DNA of 64,000 nt from Geodermatophilus tzadiensis (GTDB taxonomy: Bacteria; Actinomycetota; Actinomycetes; Mycobacteriales; Geodermatophilaceae), in the NCBI RefSeq assembly GCF_003002915.1, contig NZ_PVTG01000011.1, forward strand, positions 62,001 through 126,000, written 5' to 3'. Within the stretch, counting starts at the first letter, position 1, and each line of letters opens with the position of its first letter. Position numbers and translations under genes: made by a program. Below, piece by piece: positions 26,339-35,450 of this stretch. The notes under the pieces are model-generated. The model saw nothing but the letters and a program-made list of their open reading frames with translations, was not told the origin of the DNA and did not search any database.

Positions 26339-27853
26339 TCAGAACGGTGGCGGGTCGTCGCCGGGGTCGGCCGGCGGCGCCGTAGGTGAGGCGTCGGTGT
26401 CGTCCGGTGGTGGGGTCGCAGCCGGTGGGGGTGGTCGCATGCCCGGTGGCCAGGTGGTCCTCGTGATGCCCGACGGGGTGGTCACGGTGAGCACGCCGTC
26501 GGCGGTCATGGTGAACCGCCAGCCGCGGGCGAAGGTCTTCAGCCGGTGGTGGCTGCGGCACAGGCAGCACAGGTTGGCGCAGTCGGTCGGGCCGCCGCGG
26601 GCGTGCGGGATGACGTGGTCGGCGTCGGCCCAGCCCACTCGTTGGCCGCAGCCGGGAAAGCGGCAGGTGCGGTCGCGGGTGTGCACGAACGTCTGCTGCG
26701 CCGCCGACGGCGCGTAGGCGTCGGTCCCCCCGGGCCGGTCGAGCAGCGCGCACCCGCACTCGTCCTGCCCGTGGACGGTGCAGCCCCGCCTGGCGAGGCG
26801 GCGCAGCTGCTCGAGCGTGGTGGTGGCCCGCAGGGTCCCGTTGTCGTCGGTGAGGGCGAGGCCGACTGATCCGCTTCCCGGCGTACGGAGGCCGAGGGCG
26901 TCGATCTGGGTGAGCAGGTCGCGGAGCTGGCCGATCGTGATGGGCAGCCCGTTGACCTCCCCAGCCTCGCTGCTGCGGCCGGCCAGCGCGCTCAGGGTGG
27001 CGATCAGCTGCAGGTGCGCCGTCACCGGTGGGCGGGTGTCGTCCCAGGGGCGCTGGAGGAGGTCGGCGAGCACCGCGGCGCGCAGTTGCCCGAGGGGTCG
27101 GTCGTCGCCGTCCTGCTTGAGCAGGACGGCCAGTTGGTCGACCAGGTCGAAGCACGCCGCCGCCACCGGCGCCGGCAGGTCCGCGGCGAGCGTCGACATG
27201 CCTTCCCGCGGGGAGGGGTAGACGCGCACGTCGGCCTGCCGCTCGGCCTCCCTGCGCCGGGCATCGACTGCGTCGGCGTCGACAGCGAGGAGGGCGGCGA
27301 CCGCGCGCTTGCGCAGCATGTGCGTGGTCCAGCTCGCGGCCTGGCCGATCAGCTGGGACTCCACCCGCCGCGCCACCGCCGGGTCGGTGTGCTGCAGCAC
27401 ATCCACCAAGACCTTCGCCCGCGCCTCGTCCAGCACACCGGCGGCCAGCGCCGCCCGCGTCGCCGGCAGCGACTCCCGGTACACCCACGCCCGGTGCGCC
27501 AGCAGCGACGCCGACCGGCGGCCGCAGTTGAGCACCACCGCCAGCTCGGCGGGAAAGAACTCCGAGACACCGGGCAGCTCCGGATCCGGCGCCCACGACC
27601 CCCGCGTCGCACCGGGTGTCCCGGGCGCGGGATCGAGGTCGTCCGGGGTGTCGTCGGCCAGGCCCAGGACCAGCTCGGCCTCGTAGGCGGCATCCATCGC
27701 CTTGCGTGCCTGCACCCGGGCCAGCTCGGCAGCCTTCTGCTCCCGCGACAACAGCGCCACCGGCAACCGCTGCACCTCCGGCGGCCCGGCGACGAGCAGG
27801 TCGAGGAGACCACCGGCGAACACCGGCGGCGCGTCGTCCTCGATCTCGGGCAC
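26339..27853 (-). CDS. DUF222/HNH endonuclease (13E12-repeat type)
   Basis: This 504-residue protein has a helical DUF222 region (about residues 30-330) and a C-terminal HNH nuclease domain. The HNH part is complete: [18 protein letters not shown], then [16 protein letters not shown] and HHRLKT, with histidine, asparagine and metal-binding cysteines in place. Such genes are multi-copy in many actinobacteria and are linked to 13E12 mobile repeats; their role is not settled. The C-terminus is Pro/Thr/Asp-rich. Flanking spacers of 390 and 190 bases are consistent with an inserted gene, but no terminal repeats were found. Confidence 0.9.
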   Translation of the reverse strand: MPEIEDDAPPVFAGGLLDLLVAGPPEVQRLPVALLSREQKAAELARVQARKAMDAAYEAELVLGLADDTPDDLDPAPGTPGATRGSWAPDPELPGVSEFFPAELAVVLNCGRRSASLLAHRAWVYRESLPATRAALAAGVLDEARAKVLVDVLQHTDPAVARRVESQLIGQAASWTTHMLRKRAVAALLAVDADAVDARRREAERQADVRVYPSPREGMSTLAADLPAPVAAACFDLVDQLAVLLKQDGDDRPLGQLRAAVLADLLQRPWDDTRPPVTAHLQLIATLSALAGRSSEAGEVNGLPITIGQLRDLLTQIDALGLRTPGSGSVGLALTDDNGTLRATTTLEQLRRLARRGCTVHGQDECGCALLDRPGGTDAYAPSAAQQTFVHTRDRTCRFPGCGQRVGWADADHVIPHARGGPTDCANLCCLCRSHHRLKTFARGWRFTMTADGVLTVTTPSGITRTTWPPGMRPPPPAATPPPDDTDASPTAPPADPGDDPPPF

Positions 27854-28047
27854 GAGACGAACCTACGACCGGGGTACGACAGTTCCCGCAGGTCAGGACC
27901 AGGTCAACGGAGAAGGCGCCCCGTCCGACCGCCGGTGCCGCGCTCCCGTCGTCGGCAGCCGCAGCCACAACCGGCTCGCGAGCACAGTCCTCGGCTCGGT
28001 GGCTGCAGTCGACCCTGCGCCACCACACGTTCGAGGAGGAGGCGCGG

Positions 28048-28191
28048 ATGTCCCCCCAGTCGCACGCCCCCGGTGCCGACCGCCTCGAGGAGCTGGGCCG
28101 TGAGCTGGAGGAGCGCCAGCGCCAGCTGTACCGCTCCGGGACGATGCGGCTGATCGTGCGGCTCAAGCGGGCGACCCTGCGCCCCGTGTGA
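28048..28191 (+). CDS. Small conserved-looking protein, 47 residues
   Basis: This 47-residue protein has an amphipathic helix [18 protein letters not shown] followed by a basic tail [14 protein letters not shown]. The ATG at 28048 is preceded by GAGGAGGAGG, one of the best ribosome-binding sites in the window, which is the main reason to call it. It is too short to assign a family. Its last 29 bases overlap the end of the convergent CPBP gene, and a strong hairpin follows the stop. Confidence 0.65.
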   Translation: MSPQSHAPGADRLEELGRELEERQRQLYRSGTMRLIVRLKRATLRPV

Positions 28192-28975
28192 ACCCGCCTC
28201 CGGCACCCGGGCCCCGCCGCGGGGCCCGGGGATCGGTGATCCCGGGCTCGTCGGCGAACAGCGGCGGCAGGTGGCGCAGCATGAGCACCGACCAGACCAG
28301 GTGGGTCAGGACCGGTGCCTGGATGCCGCCGGTGGCCTGCCGCTGCAGCCCGAACAGCGCTCCCATCGCGAGGCTGGCCAGGACCAGCGCCGGGTTGCGC
28401 GTGGCGGTCGTGGCCAGGCCGTAGACGGCCGTCGACTTCAGCACCGGCCGGTCGACGCCGATCGCGGCGTACAGCGCGCCGCGGAAGAAGACCTCCTCGG
28501 CCACGCCGTTGGCCAGCGTCGTCGTCAGCACCAGCGGGAAGGACCCCTGGTGTGCGTAGCGCAGCACCGACGTGATGGCCCGGTCGAGGACCGGGATCCG
28601 CCGGGCGACCAGCGCGGCGCCGTAGAACGCGCCGAAGGCCCCCACGCCCGTGAGCAGCGGCGTGCTCAGCGGCCGGCGCAGCGTGCTGCCCGAGTCGAGG
28701 GTCCAGCCCAGGTGCAGCGGGCCGGAGGCCAGCCCGCCGGCCACCCAGGTGCCGGCGACGGCGAGCGTCAGGCCGTAGAACCGCGGCGAGTCCGGCGGCT
28801 GGGACAGCGACACGCCGAGCAGGGTCGCGCCGGCCACCGCGGTGCCGGCGGTGATCCGGCGCCGGCGGCGGAAGGCGGCGTCGGACTCGCGGTGGTCTCG
28901 GGGCACCCGGTCGACCAGCGTCCGCCGCAGCCAGCCGCCGACGGTGCCGCGCAGCCCGCGCCGCGCCACGGTCAC
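28163..28975 (-). CDS. CPBP-family intramembrane metalloprotease
   Basis: This 270-residue membrane protein has about seven hydrophobic segments and is related to Abi/CAAX-processing (CPBP) proteases. The diagnostic motif is [18 protein letters not shown], containing the EEVFFR glutamate pair, followed later by the histidine segment [14 protein letters not shown]. These glutamates and histidines coordinate the catalytic zinc inside the membrane. The GTG at 28975 overlaps the stop of the epimerase-like gene by four bases. The substrate is unknown. Confidence 0.88.
   Translation of the reverse strand: MTVARRGLRGTVGGWLRRTLVDRVPRDHRESDAAFRRRRRITAGTAVAGATLLGVSLSQPPDSPRFYGLTLAVAGTWVAGGLASGPLHLGWTLDSGSTLRRPLSTPLLTGVGAFGAFYGAALVARRIPVLDRAITSVLRYAHQGSFPLVLTTTLANGVAEEVFFRGALYAAIGVDRPVLKSTAVYGLATTATRNPALVLASLAMGALFGLQRQATGGIQAPVLTHLVWSVLMLRHLPPLFADEPGITDPRAPRRGPGAGGGFTRGAGSPA
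28206..28230. terminator. GC hairpin after the 47-residue ORF
   Basis: A perfect 11-base stem (cccgggccccg / cggggcccggg) closes a three-base loop, 15 bases after the small ORF stop. On the other strand it lies inside the last codons of the CPBP gene. It could terminate rightward transcription. Confidence 0.6.
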
Positions 28976-29913
28976 CGGCGGGCTCCGCGGCTCAGCCACC
29001 CCGCCCGCTGCCTCCGGCCCCGTCGCCGGTGCTCGCGGGCCCGCTCGACGAGCGCCTCGAGGACCATCCGGTCGTAGTCCATCGGCTCGAAGGGCAGCAC
29101 CGAGCGGATCGCGTCGTCGGTGACGACCACCTCGTTGCTCATCGAGTCGATGAGCGAGCGGCCGGTCGCGACGTCGACGTCGGTCACCAGCGCCAGCCAG
29201 CGGGAGGACAGCCGCGGGGTGAGCAGGGGCACCGGGACGACGAAGAGGTGGCGGTTCTGCAGCTGGGCGACCCGGGTGAGCATGTCGAGGTAGGACAGCA
29301 CCTCGGGGCCCCCCACCTCGAACACCCGGCCCGCGGTCTCCGGCACCCGCTGCACGCCCACGAGGTAGCGGATCACGTCGGCGACCGCGATCGGCTGGGT
29401 GCGGGTGTGCACCCAGCGCGGGGTGACCATCGCCGGCAGGTGGGCCACCAGCTGGCGGGTCAGCTCCCAGGAGACCCCGCCGTGGCCGACGACGATGCCG
29501 GCGCGCAGCACCGTCACCGGCACGCCGGTCTCGCCCAGCAGCCGTTCCACCTGGCGGCGGCTGCGCAGGTGCGGGGAGAGGGTGTCGGCGTCGCGGCCCA
29601 GCCCGCCCAGGTAGACGATGCGCCCGACCCCCGTCCCGGCCGCCGCCCGCGCGAAGGCCCGGGCCGCCGCGGCGTCCTTGCGCTCGAAGTCGGGGTCGGC
29701 GAGCGAGTGCACCAGGTAGTACGCCGTCCCGCAGCCGTCCAGGGCCGTGCGCAGCGACTCCTCGTCGCCGACGTCGCCGGCGACCGGGGTGCCCGCGCCG
29801 CGGTAGCTCTCCGGGTGCCGGGTCATCGCCCGGACGTCGTGGCCCTCCTCGACGAGCGCGGTGGCCAGCCGGCTGCCGACGAAGCCCGACGCCCCCGTCA
29901 CCAGGATCCTCAC
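28972..29913 (-). CDS. NAD(P)-binding SDR/epimerase-like protein
   Basis: This 313-residue extended/atypical SDR protein has an N-terminal Rossmann motif [17 protein letters not shown], the segment [17 protein letters not shown] and IVYLGGLG. There is no clear YxxxK catalytic pair, as in atypical SDRs related to NmrA or the YesF/DUF2867-type proteins. It may bind NAD(P) and quinone-like or polyketide substrates; the reaction is unknown. The GTG at 29913 is preferred because homologues of the fold start just before VRILVTG; a GTG at 29940 is possible. It is coupled to the CPBP gene. Confidence 0.82.
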   Translation of the reverse strand: MRILVTGASGFVGSRLATALVEEGHDVRAMTRHPESYRGAGTPVAGDVGDEESLRTALDGCGTAYYLVHSLADPDFERKDAAAARAFARAAAGTGVGRIVYLGGLGRDADTLSPHLRSRRQVERLLGETGVPVTVLRAGIVVGHGGVSWELTRQLVAHLPAMVTPRWVHTRTQPIAVADVIRYLVGVQRVPETAGRVFEVGGPEVLSYLDMLTRVAQLQNRHLFVVPVPLLTPRLSSRWLALVTDVDVATGRSLIDSMSNEVVVTDDAIRSVLPFEPMDYDRMVLEALVERAREHRRRGRRQRAGWLSRGARR

Positions 29914-30054
29914 CCGGTCGAGCCTGACCTGATCGCGCACGACGCGCCACCGGGGTGCGCGTCGACGGCGCCCGGTCGCGACGGGCCCGTCCCGGCGTCG
30001 CGCTGCGGCACACTGCCGGCGTGCCGACGCCGCGCGGACCGAGAGGAGCCGGAG

Positions 30055-30471
30055 TTGTCAGCAGCCGATCTCGTCGCAATCGCCGAGCAGTGGACCGCCG
30101 CCGACGACGCGGGTGACTTCAACAGACACGGGGAGTGGATGCACCCGGACACGGAGATCCACCTGGTGAGCCGAGGGCGCGTCCTCCGTGGCCCGCAGGA
30201 GTGGGTCGACTTCATGCGGGCCTACCGGGCCGGCGTACCGGACCTGCACACCACGGTCCACGACCGCTTCGCCACCGAGGACAGGCTCGCCCACCGGTGG
30301 ACCCTGACGGGCACCCACTCCGGCGACCTGTTCGGGATGCCGCCGACCGGGCAGCCGATCCGGGTCGAGGGCGCCTCGGTGTGGGAGTGCCGTGAGGGAC
30401 GCCCCGAGCGCATCTTCGTCTACAGCTCCGTCGTGACAGCGGGGTCGGCAGGCGGTGGCCCGGCCACGTAG
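30055..30471 (+). CDS. SnoaL-like/NTF2-fold protein
   Basis: This 138-residue protein has an NTF2-like fold with the family pattern IAEQWTAADDAGDFNRH at the start, HDRFATEDRLAHRWTLTGTHSG in the sheet and GQPIRVEGASVWECREG near the end, as in SnoaL-like cyclases and hydrolases. The only start giving the full fold is TTG at 30055, which has GAGAGGAG six bases before it. The function is unknown. Confidence 0.8.
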   Translation: MSAADLVAIAEQWTAADDAGDFNRHGEWMHPDTEIHLVSRGRVLRGPQEWVDFMRAYRAGVPDLHTTVHDRFATEDRLAHRWTLTGTHSGDLFGMPPTGQPIRVEGASVWECREGRPERIFVYSSVVTAGSAGGGPAT

Positions 30472-30625
30472 CGGCGCTGCACCCCGGGGTGCGGTGGTCC
30501 TCGTCGGTCCCGGCTGCCGGGTCGCGCGCGGGCAGGGTGCCCCACGCCCGCGGACGCACGGACGACGGTGTGCGCCGGGCGGCGGGACCTCGCCGTCCCG
30601 GGCCGGTGCGGCAGGATCTCCGACC

Positions 30626-31264
30626 GTGCCGACGCCGCGCGCCACCCCGGACGACGCCGCCGACGACCCCTCGGGGCGGGACCCGCTCGCCGTCCTGCCC
30701 TGGTCCGGCGGGTCGTGGACCACCCCGCCGGTCGCGGTCTCGGAGGAGGGGCCGGACCTGCTCGTCACCGCGGCCGAGGGCAGCGACGCCTGGCGGCACA
30801 CCTCCTACGGCTTCGTGCACGACGACGCGCACGCGCTGCTCGCCCCGCTGACCGACCCGGGCGCGGTGGAGGTCTCCTTCGACGCGGCCTTCGGCGAGCA
30901 GTTCGACCAGGCGGGGCTCGTGCTGCGGGCCGACGCGGAGACGTGGCTCAAGGCCGGCGTCGAGGTCTCCGACGGTGCCCTGCAGGTCGGCGCCGTCGTC
31001 ACCCTGGGCCGCTCCGACTGGTCGGTGGCGCCGGTGCCGGGGTGGGCCGGGCGCCGGGTGACCGTCCGCGCGAGCCGGACCGGGGACGCGGTGACCGTGC
31101 GGGCACGGGTCGACGACGAGCCGTTCCGGCTGGTCCGCGTCGCGCCCTTCCCGGCGGGCGTCCCGGCCTCGGCGGGCCCGTACTGCTGCGCCCCCACGCG
31201 GGCCGGCCTGGTCGTCCGCTTCCGCCGCTGGGCCGTCGGCCCGCCCGACGCCGCCCTGCACTGA
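30626..31264 (+). CDS. DUF1349 domain protein (concanavalin-like fold)
   Basis: This 212-residue protein of the DUF1349 family is predicted to be a beta-sandwich. Visible family features are FVHDDAHALLAPL, FDQAGLVLRADAETWLKAGVE, and a C-terminal VRFRRWAVGPP. Related proteins bind or process carbohydrates in some organisms, but no role is established. The GTG at 30626 has no ribosome-binding site and follows CAGGAT after eight bases, in line with a leaderless start. Confidence 0.83.
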   Translation: MPTPRATPDDAADDPSGRDPLAVLPWSGGSWTTPPVAVSEEGPDLLVTAAEGSDAWRHTSYGFVHDDAHALLAPLTDPGAVEVSFDAAFGEQFDQAGLVLRADAETWLKAGVEVSDGALQVGAVVTLGRSDWSVAPVPGWAGRRVTVRASRTGDAVTVRARVDDEPFRLVRVAPFPAGVPASAGPYCCAPTRAGLVVRFRRWAVGPPDAALH

Positions 31265-31270
31265 CCACCC

Positions 31271-31382
31271 TGCGGCACCATCTCGGTGTGCCGACGATCG
31301 GCATCACCCAGGACGCCGCCGCCGAAGACATCTTCGGCCGCGACCCGCTCGCCCTCCTGCTCGGGATGCTGTTCGACCAGCA
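31271..31382 (+). repeat. Direct repeat A: 5' end of an HhH-GPD gene
   Basis: About 110 bases match 35338-35450 in the same orientation. The last 46 bases (31337-31382) are identical to 35405-35450; the rest differs at scattered positions and by one single-base indel upstream of the start codon. The match includes the CACCAT -10-like hexamer and the GTG start. Confidence 0.9.
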
Positions 31383-31410
31383 CAGGCGTCAACGAAGCAG
31401 TGGAGCGTGA
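31288..31410 (+). pseudogene. Truncated HhH-GPD gene fragment (40 codons)
   Basis: The reading frame GTG-PTIGITQDAAAED...LLLGMLFDQ repeats the first 31 residues of the intact HhH-GPD protein at 35356-35955, then diverges into HRRQRSSGA and stops. It retains the likely promoter and start, so a short peptide could still be made. It marks the left edge of the signalling island and is probably a remnant of duplication or insertion. Confidence 0.85.
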
Positions 31411-31544
31411 CGCCACCGCTCCGCCCGATCTTCGCTCGCCGCGATCGGCGGGTGCCGCGCCACCGGATGGTCGGCCGGCGGCGAGTGTGGCAGCGACGAC
31501 CTGGTCCTGTGTCATCGCCTGCCTTCCTCCCGACCAGCGGCTGA

Positions 31545-32669
31545 TCAGGAGTGCTCCGGGGCTTCTCGGCCGCGGTGCCCGCGGCGAGGGCCGAGGCGGC
31601 CGTCGTCGCCGTGCGGCGCCGTCCCGAGGAGCTCGCCGGTGCGGATGAGGTGGTCGGCGACGTCGCGCAGCTTCCGGTTGCCGTTCATCGACGCCCGGGC
31701 CAGCAGCTGGAAGGCCTGGTCGGGTGTCAGCTTGTAGCGCTCGATGAGCACTCCCTTGCCCTGCTCGATGACGGCGCGGGAGTCGAGCGCCATCTGCAGG
31801 TTGTCGGCCTTGTCCCGGGCGCGCTGGTAGAGGTGCAGGTTGCCGACGGCGACGGCAGCGTAGGGGGCGATGCGGCTGGCCAGGGCACGGCTGTCCTCAT
31901 CGAACGCGTCGGCCTGGCGGGCGTAGATGTTCAGCGTCGCGGTGACCCGGTCCTCCTGGTCGATGGGCAGCGGGACCGACAGGGAGCTGAGGCAGCCGCG
32001 CTCGACCGCGCGTGGCAGGTAGTCCCGCCACCGGGTGTCGGTGCGGGTGTCGGTGATCAGGATCATGTGACCGGTGCGGGCGGCGTGCAGGCAGGGTCCG
32101 TGGTCACGTTCGTACTGGCGCTCGTCGAGGTCGTCGGCGAGCCGGCCGGTGCTCACCAGCGTGGTGGGGCGGTCGCGGACCAGGAAGGACACCGAGGCCT
32201 CGGGGTCACCGGGCATCACGGCTTTGGTGAGCTCGGCCACCGTCTGCAGCAAGCTGTCCATCGACAGCTCGCGCGGGGACAGCCGTCCCAGCCGTTCCAG
32301 CGCCTCGGCGGGGTTCGCAGGCGCCGGGTCCGGATGACGGGCCACGGCACGGCCGAGTCTGATCGGCACCGAGGCGCGCGTCCTCTGCGTCAACCGGGCC
32401 AGGGACCTGGCCTCGAGCAGTGCGGCCCGCTCGTCCAACGCGTCCGCCCTCTCCCGTGCCAGCTGCGCCTTGCGCGCGGCCTCCTGAGCGGCCTGCAGCA
32501 TCTCGTCGGCGCGACGGCGCGCCTCCCTCGCCTCAGCGACGTGCGCGTCGACCGGCTGGCCGGCCCCGCCGGGCGCGCGCTCGACCGCAGGCTGGGTCGC
32601 CCCGCCGTCGTGCAGACGGCTTGGGGCACGAGCAGCTGCGGCATCGTTCGGAAGGTCGGGATGGGTCAT
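31545..32669 (-). CDS. GAF-ANTAR transcription antitermination regulator
   Basis: This 374-residue protein has an N-terminal Ala/Arg-rich coiled coil (about residues 40-95), a GAF domain (about 130-280, with LPRAVERGCLSSLSVPLP) and a C-terminal ANTAR domain (about 290-350: DSRAVIEQGKGVLIERYKLTPD, AFQLLARASMNGNRKLRDVA). ANTAR domains bind paired RNA stem-loops and prevent termination. The GAF domain would sense a small ligand or redox state. It is divergent from the response regulator, separated by about 210 bases. RNA targets are not identifiable here. Confidence 0.9.
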   Translation of the reverse strand: MTHPDLPNDAAAARAPSRLHDGGATQPAVERAPGGAGQPVDAHVAEAREARRRADEMLQAAQEAARKAQLARERADALDERAALLEARSLARLTQRTRASVPIRLGRAVARHPDPAPANPAEALERLGRLSPRELSMDSLLQTVAELTKAVMPGDPEASVSFLVRDRPTTLVSTGRLADDLDERQYERDHGPCLHAARTGHMILITDTRTDTRWRDYLPRAVERGCLSSLSVPLPIDQEDRVTATLNIYARQADAFDEDSRALASRIAPYAAVAVGNLHLYQRARDKADNLQMALDSRAVIEQGKGVLIERYKLTPDQAFQLLARASMNGNRKLRDVADHLIRTGELLGTAPHGDDGRLGPRRGHRGREAPEHS

Positions 32670-32837
32670 CGTGATTCACTCGGGTGGACGAAGCGCGAGC
32701 GGGTACTCGCCGCGGTGGCGGGTCCGGGGATCCGGGCCGGCGGGTCGGTGCCGGACCTGCCTCGTCAGGTGCGGAGCGGCATCCGGCCTACCAGGGCGGT
32801 TGTACGGTCCCCGGATCGGTTGAGTCCGGTCGTCGGG

Positions 32838-32854
32838 TCAACGTCGCATCAACG
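32838..32854 (+). promoter_or_regulatory. Direct repeats upstream of the response regulator
   Basis: TCAACG occurs at 32838-32843 and again at 32849-32854, an 11-base period typical of tandem OmpR-type binding sites. It lies 24-40 bases before the response regulator start, so autoregulation is possible. Confidence 0.4.
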
Positions 32855-32877
32855 GATCTGGCGGAGGGGGGAGCACG

Positions 32878-33573
32878 GTGGGGCCGCTCGTCCGGCCGGT
32901 GGTCGTCCTGGTCGAGGACGAGCGGGATCTCGCGGTGATGGCGGAGGAGTTCCTGCGCCGCGAGGGGTTTGACGTCGTGCTCGCCGGCGATGGCCGGACC
33001 GGGATGCAGCGGCTCGACGACCGTGCGGTGGACGCGGTCGTCCTCGATCTGGGGCTGCCCGACGGCAACGGTCTGGACCTGCTGCGCAGCTTGCGGCGGT
33101 CCGGGCGGGCGGTGCCCGTGGTGGTGCTGACCGGCCGCGGCCGGGAGAGCGACCAGGTCCTGGGGTTGGAGCTGGGCGCCGACGACTACGTGGTCAAGCC
33201 CTTCTCGCTCCCGGAGCTGGCGGCTCGCCTGCGCGCCGTGCTGCGCCGGTCGTCGGACGCCCGCCCCACCGCGTCGGTGGAGGTGGGGGACCTGGTGATC
33301 GACACCGCGGCCCACGAGGCGACCGTCAAGGGCGAGCTCCTGCCGTTGCGACCCCTGGAACACGATCTGCTGGCCTTCCTGGCCGCCTCCCCGCGGCAGG
33401 TGTTCTCACCGGAGCAGCTGCTGGAGCGGGTGTGGGGTGGAGGCGCGGACCGGCAGAGCGCGTCCACGGTGGCCGAGCACGTCTACCGGCTGCGGCAGAA
33501 GCTGCAGCGTGCCGAGGTGACGACGCCGCGGATCGTGACCGTGCGCGGCGTCGGCTACCGGCTGGACCCGTGA
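32878..33573 (+). CDS. OmpR/PhoB-family response regulator
   Basis: This 231-residue protein has a receiver domain (acidic pair in LVEDERD, phospho-acceptor Asp57 in VVLDLGLPDG, VVLTGRG, and Lys in VVKPFS) and a C-terminal winged helix (about 135-230, ending IVTVRGVGYRLDP). Phosphorylation should promote dimerisation and DNA binding. The GTG at 32878 follows GGAGGGGGGAG. The hybrid kinase gene starts seven bases after its stop, so the pair forms a two-component system. Its stimulus is unknown. Confidence 0.95.
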   Translation: MGPLVRPVVVLVEDERDLAVMAEEFLRREGFDVVLAGDGRTGMQRLDDRAVDAVVLDLGLPDGNGLDLLRSLRRSGRAVPVVVLTGRGRESDQVLGLELGADDYVVKPFSLPELAARLRAVLRRSSDARPTASVEVGDLVIDTAAHEATVKGELLPLRPLEHDLLAFLAASPRQVFSPEQLLERVWGGGADRQSASTVAEHVYRLRQKLQRAEVTTPRIVTVRGVGYRLDP

Positions 33574-33580
33574 GCCGGCG

Positions 33581-35320
33581 ATGACGTCAGCGCACGAGCT
33601 GGACTTCCGGGCGCTGTTCCAGGCGTCGCCATCGCCCTACCTGGTCATGACGGCGGACTTCACGATCGTGGCGGTCAACCGGGCCTACGCCGAGGCCACG
33701 TTCGTCGACCCCGACGCCGTGGTCGGCCGGCCGATGTTCGACGTGTTCCCCGACAACCCCGACGACCCGCTGGCAGACGGGGTGGTGAACCTGCGCCGGT
33801 CGCTGGAGACGGTCGTGCGCACCGGCTCCCCGGACGCGCTCGCGCTGCAGCGCTACGACGTCCGCGCGCCGGACGGCACCTTCGTCAAGAGGTACTGGAG
33901 TCCGGTGAACACCCCGGTGCTCGACGACGACGGCCGGGTGGCGGTGGTCATCCACCGGGTCCAGGACGTCACCGACCTGGTGCGGCTCTCCGAGGCCGGA
34001 CAGGAGCGGCAGCGACGGGAGGATGCGCTGTGGACCCGGCTCGAGCAGATGGAGGCCGACCTGTTCACCCGGGCCCGAGAGGTCCAGGACGCCAACCAGC
34101 GCCTGCGCGAGCTCAACGACCAGCTCGAGGTGACCACGGCGGCCCTCCGGGCACAGACCCGCGCGAAGGACCAGTTCCTGGCCACCCTGTCGCACGAGCT
34201 GCGCAACCCTCTGGCAGCGGTCCGGGCGGCCCTCGACGTGCTGGCGCTCGACCTGTCCGGGCACCCGGCTCTGGACGTGCTCGACCGCCAGAGCGCGTCG
34301 CTGACCCGGATGAGCGACGACCTGCTCGACGCGGCCCGCGGTCTCACCGGACGCCTGGCCGTGCAGCGACAGCAGATCGACCTGCGCGCGGTGGTCGAGC
34401 AGGCCGTCCACGACACCGGGTCCACCCGAGGGACCGCGGGCAGGCCGGTCGGGTTGCACCTCGCGAGCACGCCGGTCCTCGTCAGCGGGGATCCCGTCCG
34501 CCTCGCCCAGGCCGTCGCCAACCTGCTCGACAACGCCTACAAGTACACCCCGGACGACGCGGTGCTCACCGTGGAGCTCGCCCGCCACGCAGACGTTGCC
34601 GAACTGCGCGTCCGCGACACCGGACCGGGGCTGCCCCCCGACCTGGCCGGTTCGCTCTTCGAGCCGTTCACCCGGGCGGCCGATCCCGGCCGGGGTGCCC
34701 CCGAGGGCCTCGGCCTGGGGCTGGCCGTGGTCCGCGGCATCGTCGAGGCGCACGGAGGCACGGTGACCGCGCGCAGCGACCCGGCCGTCGGGGGGGCGAC
34801 GTTCACCGTCCGGCTCCCCGCTCCCACGGCACCGGACGCGGGCGCCGACGAGGCCCCCGCCCCCACGACCGCCGTGCCGATGGCACCACTGCGCGTCCTG
34901 GTCATCGACGACAACGAGGACCTGGCCCGCTTCTACGCGTCCCTCCTGCGGGAACTCGGGCACGAGGTGACGCTCGCCTCCAGCGGCGAGGGCGGAGTGG
35001 CCGCCGCGCAGGAACCCTTCGACGTCGTGCTCTGCGACATCGCGCTCGGTGCGGGCATCGACGGGTACGAGGTGGCCCGGCGGCTCCGCGGTTCGCCGGC
35101 CCACCGCTCGACCGGCCTGGTCGCCGTCTCCGGGTTCGGCCGGGAGGAGGACCGGGTGCGGGCCCGTGAGGCGGGGTTCGACCGCCACCTGACGAAGCCG
35201 CTCGGGATGGACGACCTCGACCAGCTCCTCCGCTCGCTGGCCGGAGACGCGGCGGAGCGCGGAGCCCGGCTGAGCGCTGCGGAGCCGGTCGACGAGGAAC
35301 ACGGTGGGGACACGGGGTGA
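33581..35320 (+). CDS. Hybrid sensor histidine kinase (PAS-HisKA-HATPase-REC)
   Basis: This 579-residue soluble kinase has a PAS domain (about residues 10-125, opening LFQASPSPYLVMTADF), a coiled-coil linker, a DHp domain with the phosphorylated His near 205 (LSHELRNPLAAV), an ATPase domain (NLLDNAYKY, DTGPGLP, GLGLAVVRG) and a C-terminal receiver (LVIDDNEDLARF, LCDIALGAGIDG, HLTKPLG). It lacks membrane segments, so it probably senses an internal signal through PAS. The REC domain next to a separate OmpR regulator suggests a branched or self-limiting phosphorelay. Confidence 0.94.
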   Translation: MTSAHELDFRALFQASPSPYLVMTADFTIVAVNRAYAEATFVDPDAVVGRPMFDVFPDNPDDPLADGVVNLRRSLETVVRTGSPDALALQRYDVRAPDGTFVKRYWSPVNTPVLDDDGRVAVVIHRVQDVTDLVRLSEAGQERQRREDALWTRLEQMEADLFTRAREVQDANQRLRELNDQLEVTTAALRAQTRAKDQFLATLSHELRNPLAAVRAALDVLALDLSGHPALDVLDRQSASLTRMSDDLLDAARGLTGRLAVQRQQIDLRAVVEQAVHDTGSTRGTAGRPVGLHLASTPVLVSGDPVRLAQAVANLLDNAYKYTPDDAVLTVELARHADVAELRVRDTGPGLPPDLAGSLFEPFTRAADPGRGAPEGLGLGLAVVRGIVEAHGGTVTARSDPAVGGATFTVRLPAPTAPDAGADEAPAPTTAVPMAPLRVLVIDDNEDLARFYASLLRELGHEVTLASSGEGGVAAAQEPFDVVLCDIALGAGIDGYEVARRLRGSPAHRSTGLVAVSGFGREEDRVRAREAGFDRHLTKPLGMDDLDQLLRSLAGDAAERGARLSAAEPVDEEHGGDTG

Positions 35321-35337
35321 GTGCGCCCGGTTCGCCC

Positions 35338-35450
35338 TGCGGCACCATCTGCGGCGTGCCGACGATCCGCATCACCCAGGACGACGCCGCCGACGACCTG
35401 CTGAGCCGCGACCCGCTCGCCCTCCTGCTCGGGATGCTGTTCGACCAGCA
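35338..35450 (+). repeat. Direct repeat B: 5' end of the intact HhH-GPD gene
   Basis: This is the partner of 31271-31382. It lies just after the hybrid kinase stop and spans the CACCAT hexamer, the GTG start and the first 31 codons of the HhH-GPD gene. The two copies bracket about 4 kb containing the ANTAR regulator and the two-component system. Confidence 0.9.

Noticed and set aside
30021..30054. Upstream GTG after CACACT as the start of the SnoaL-like gene
   Set aside because: It is in another frame and leads to a stop after about 30 codons; the TTG at 30055 with a good ribosome-binding site is in frame. A short leader peptide cannot be excluded.
31411..35337. Insertion sequence or transposon carrying the signalling genes
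   Set aside because: No transposase, terminal inverted repeats or short target duplications were found; the bracketing repeats are a gene fragment, so only a duplication or recombination event is supported.
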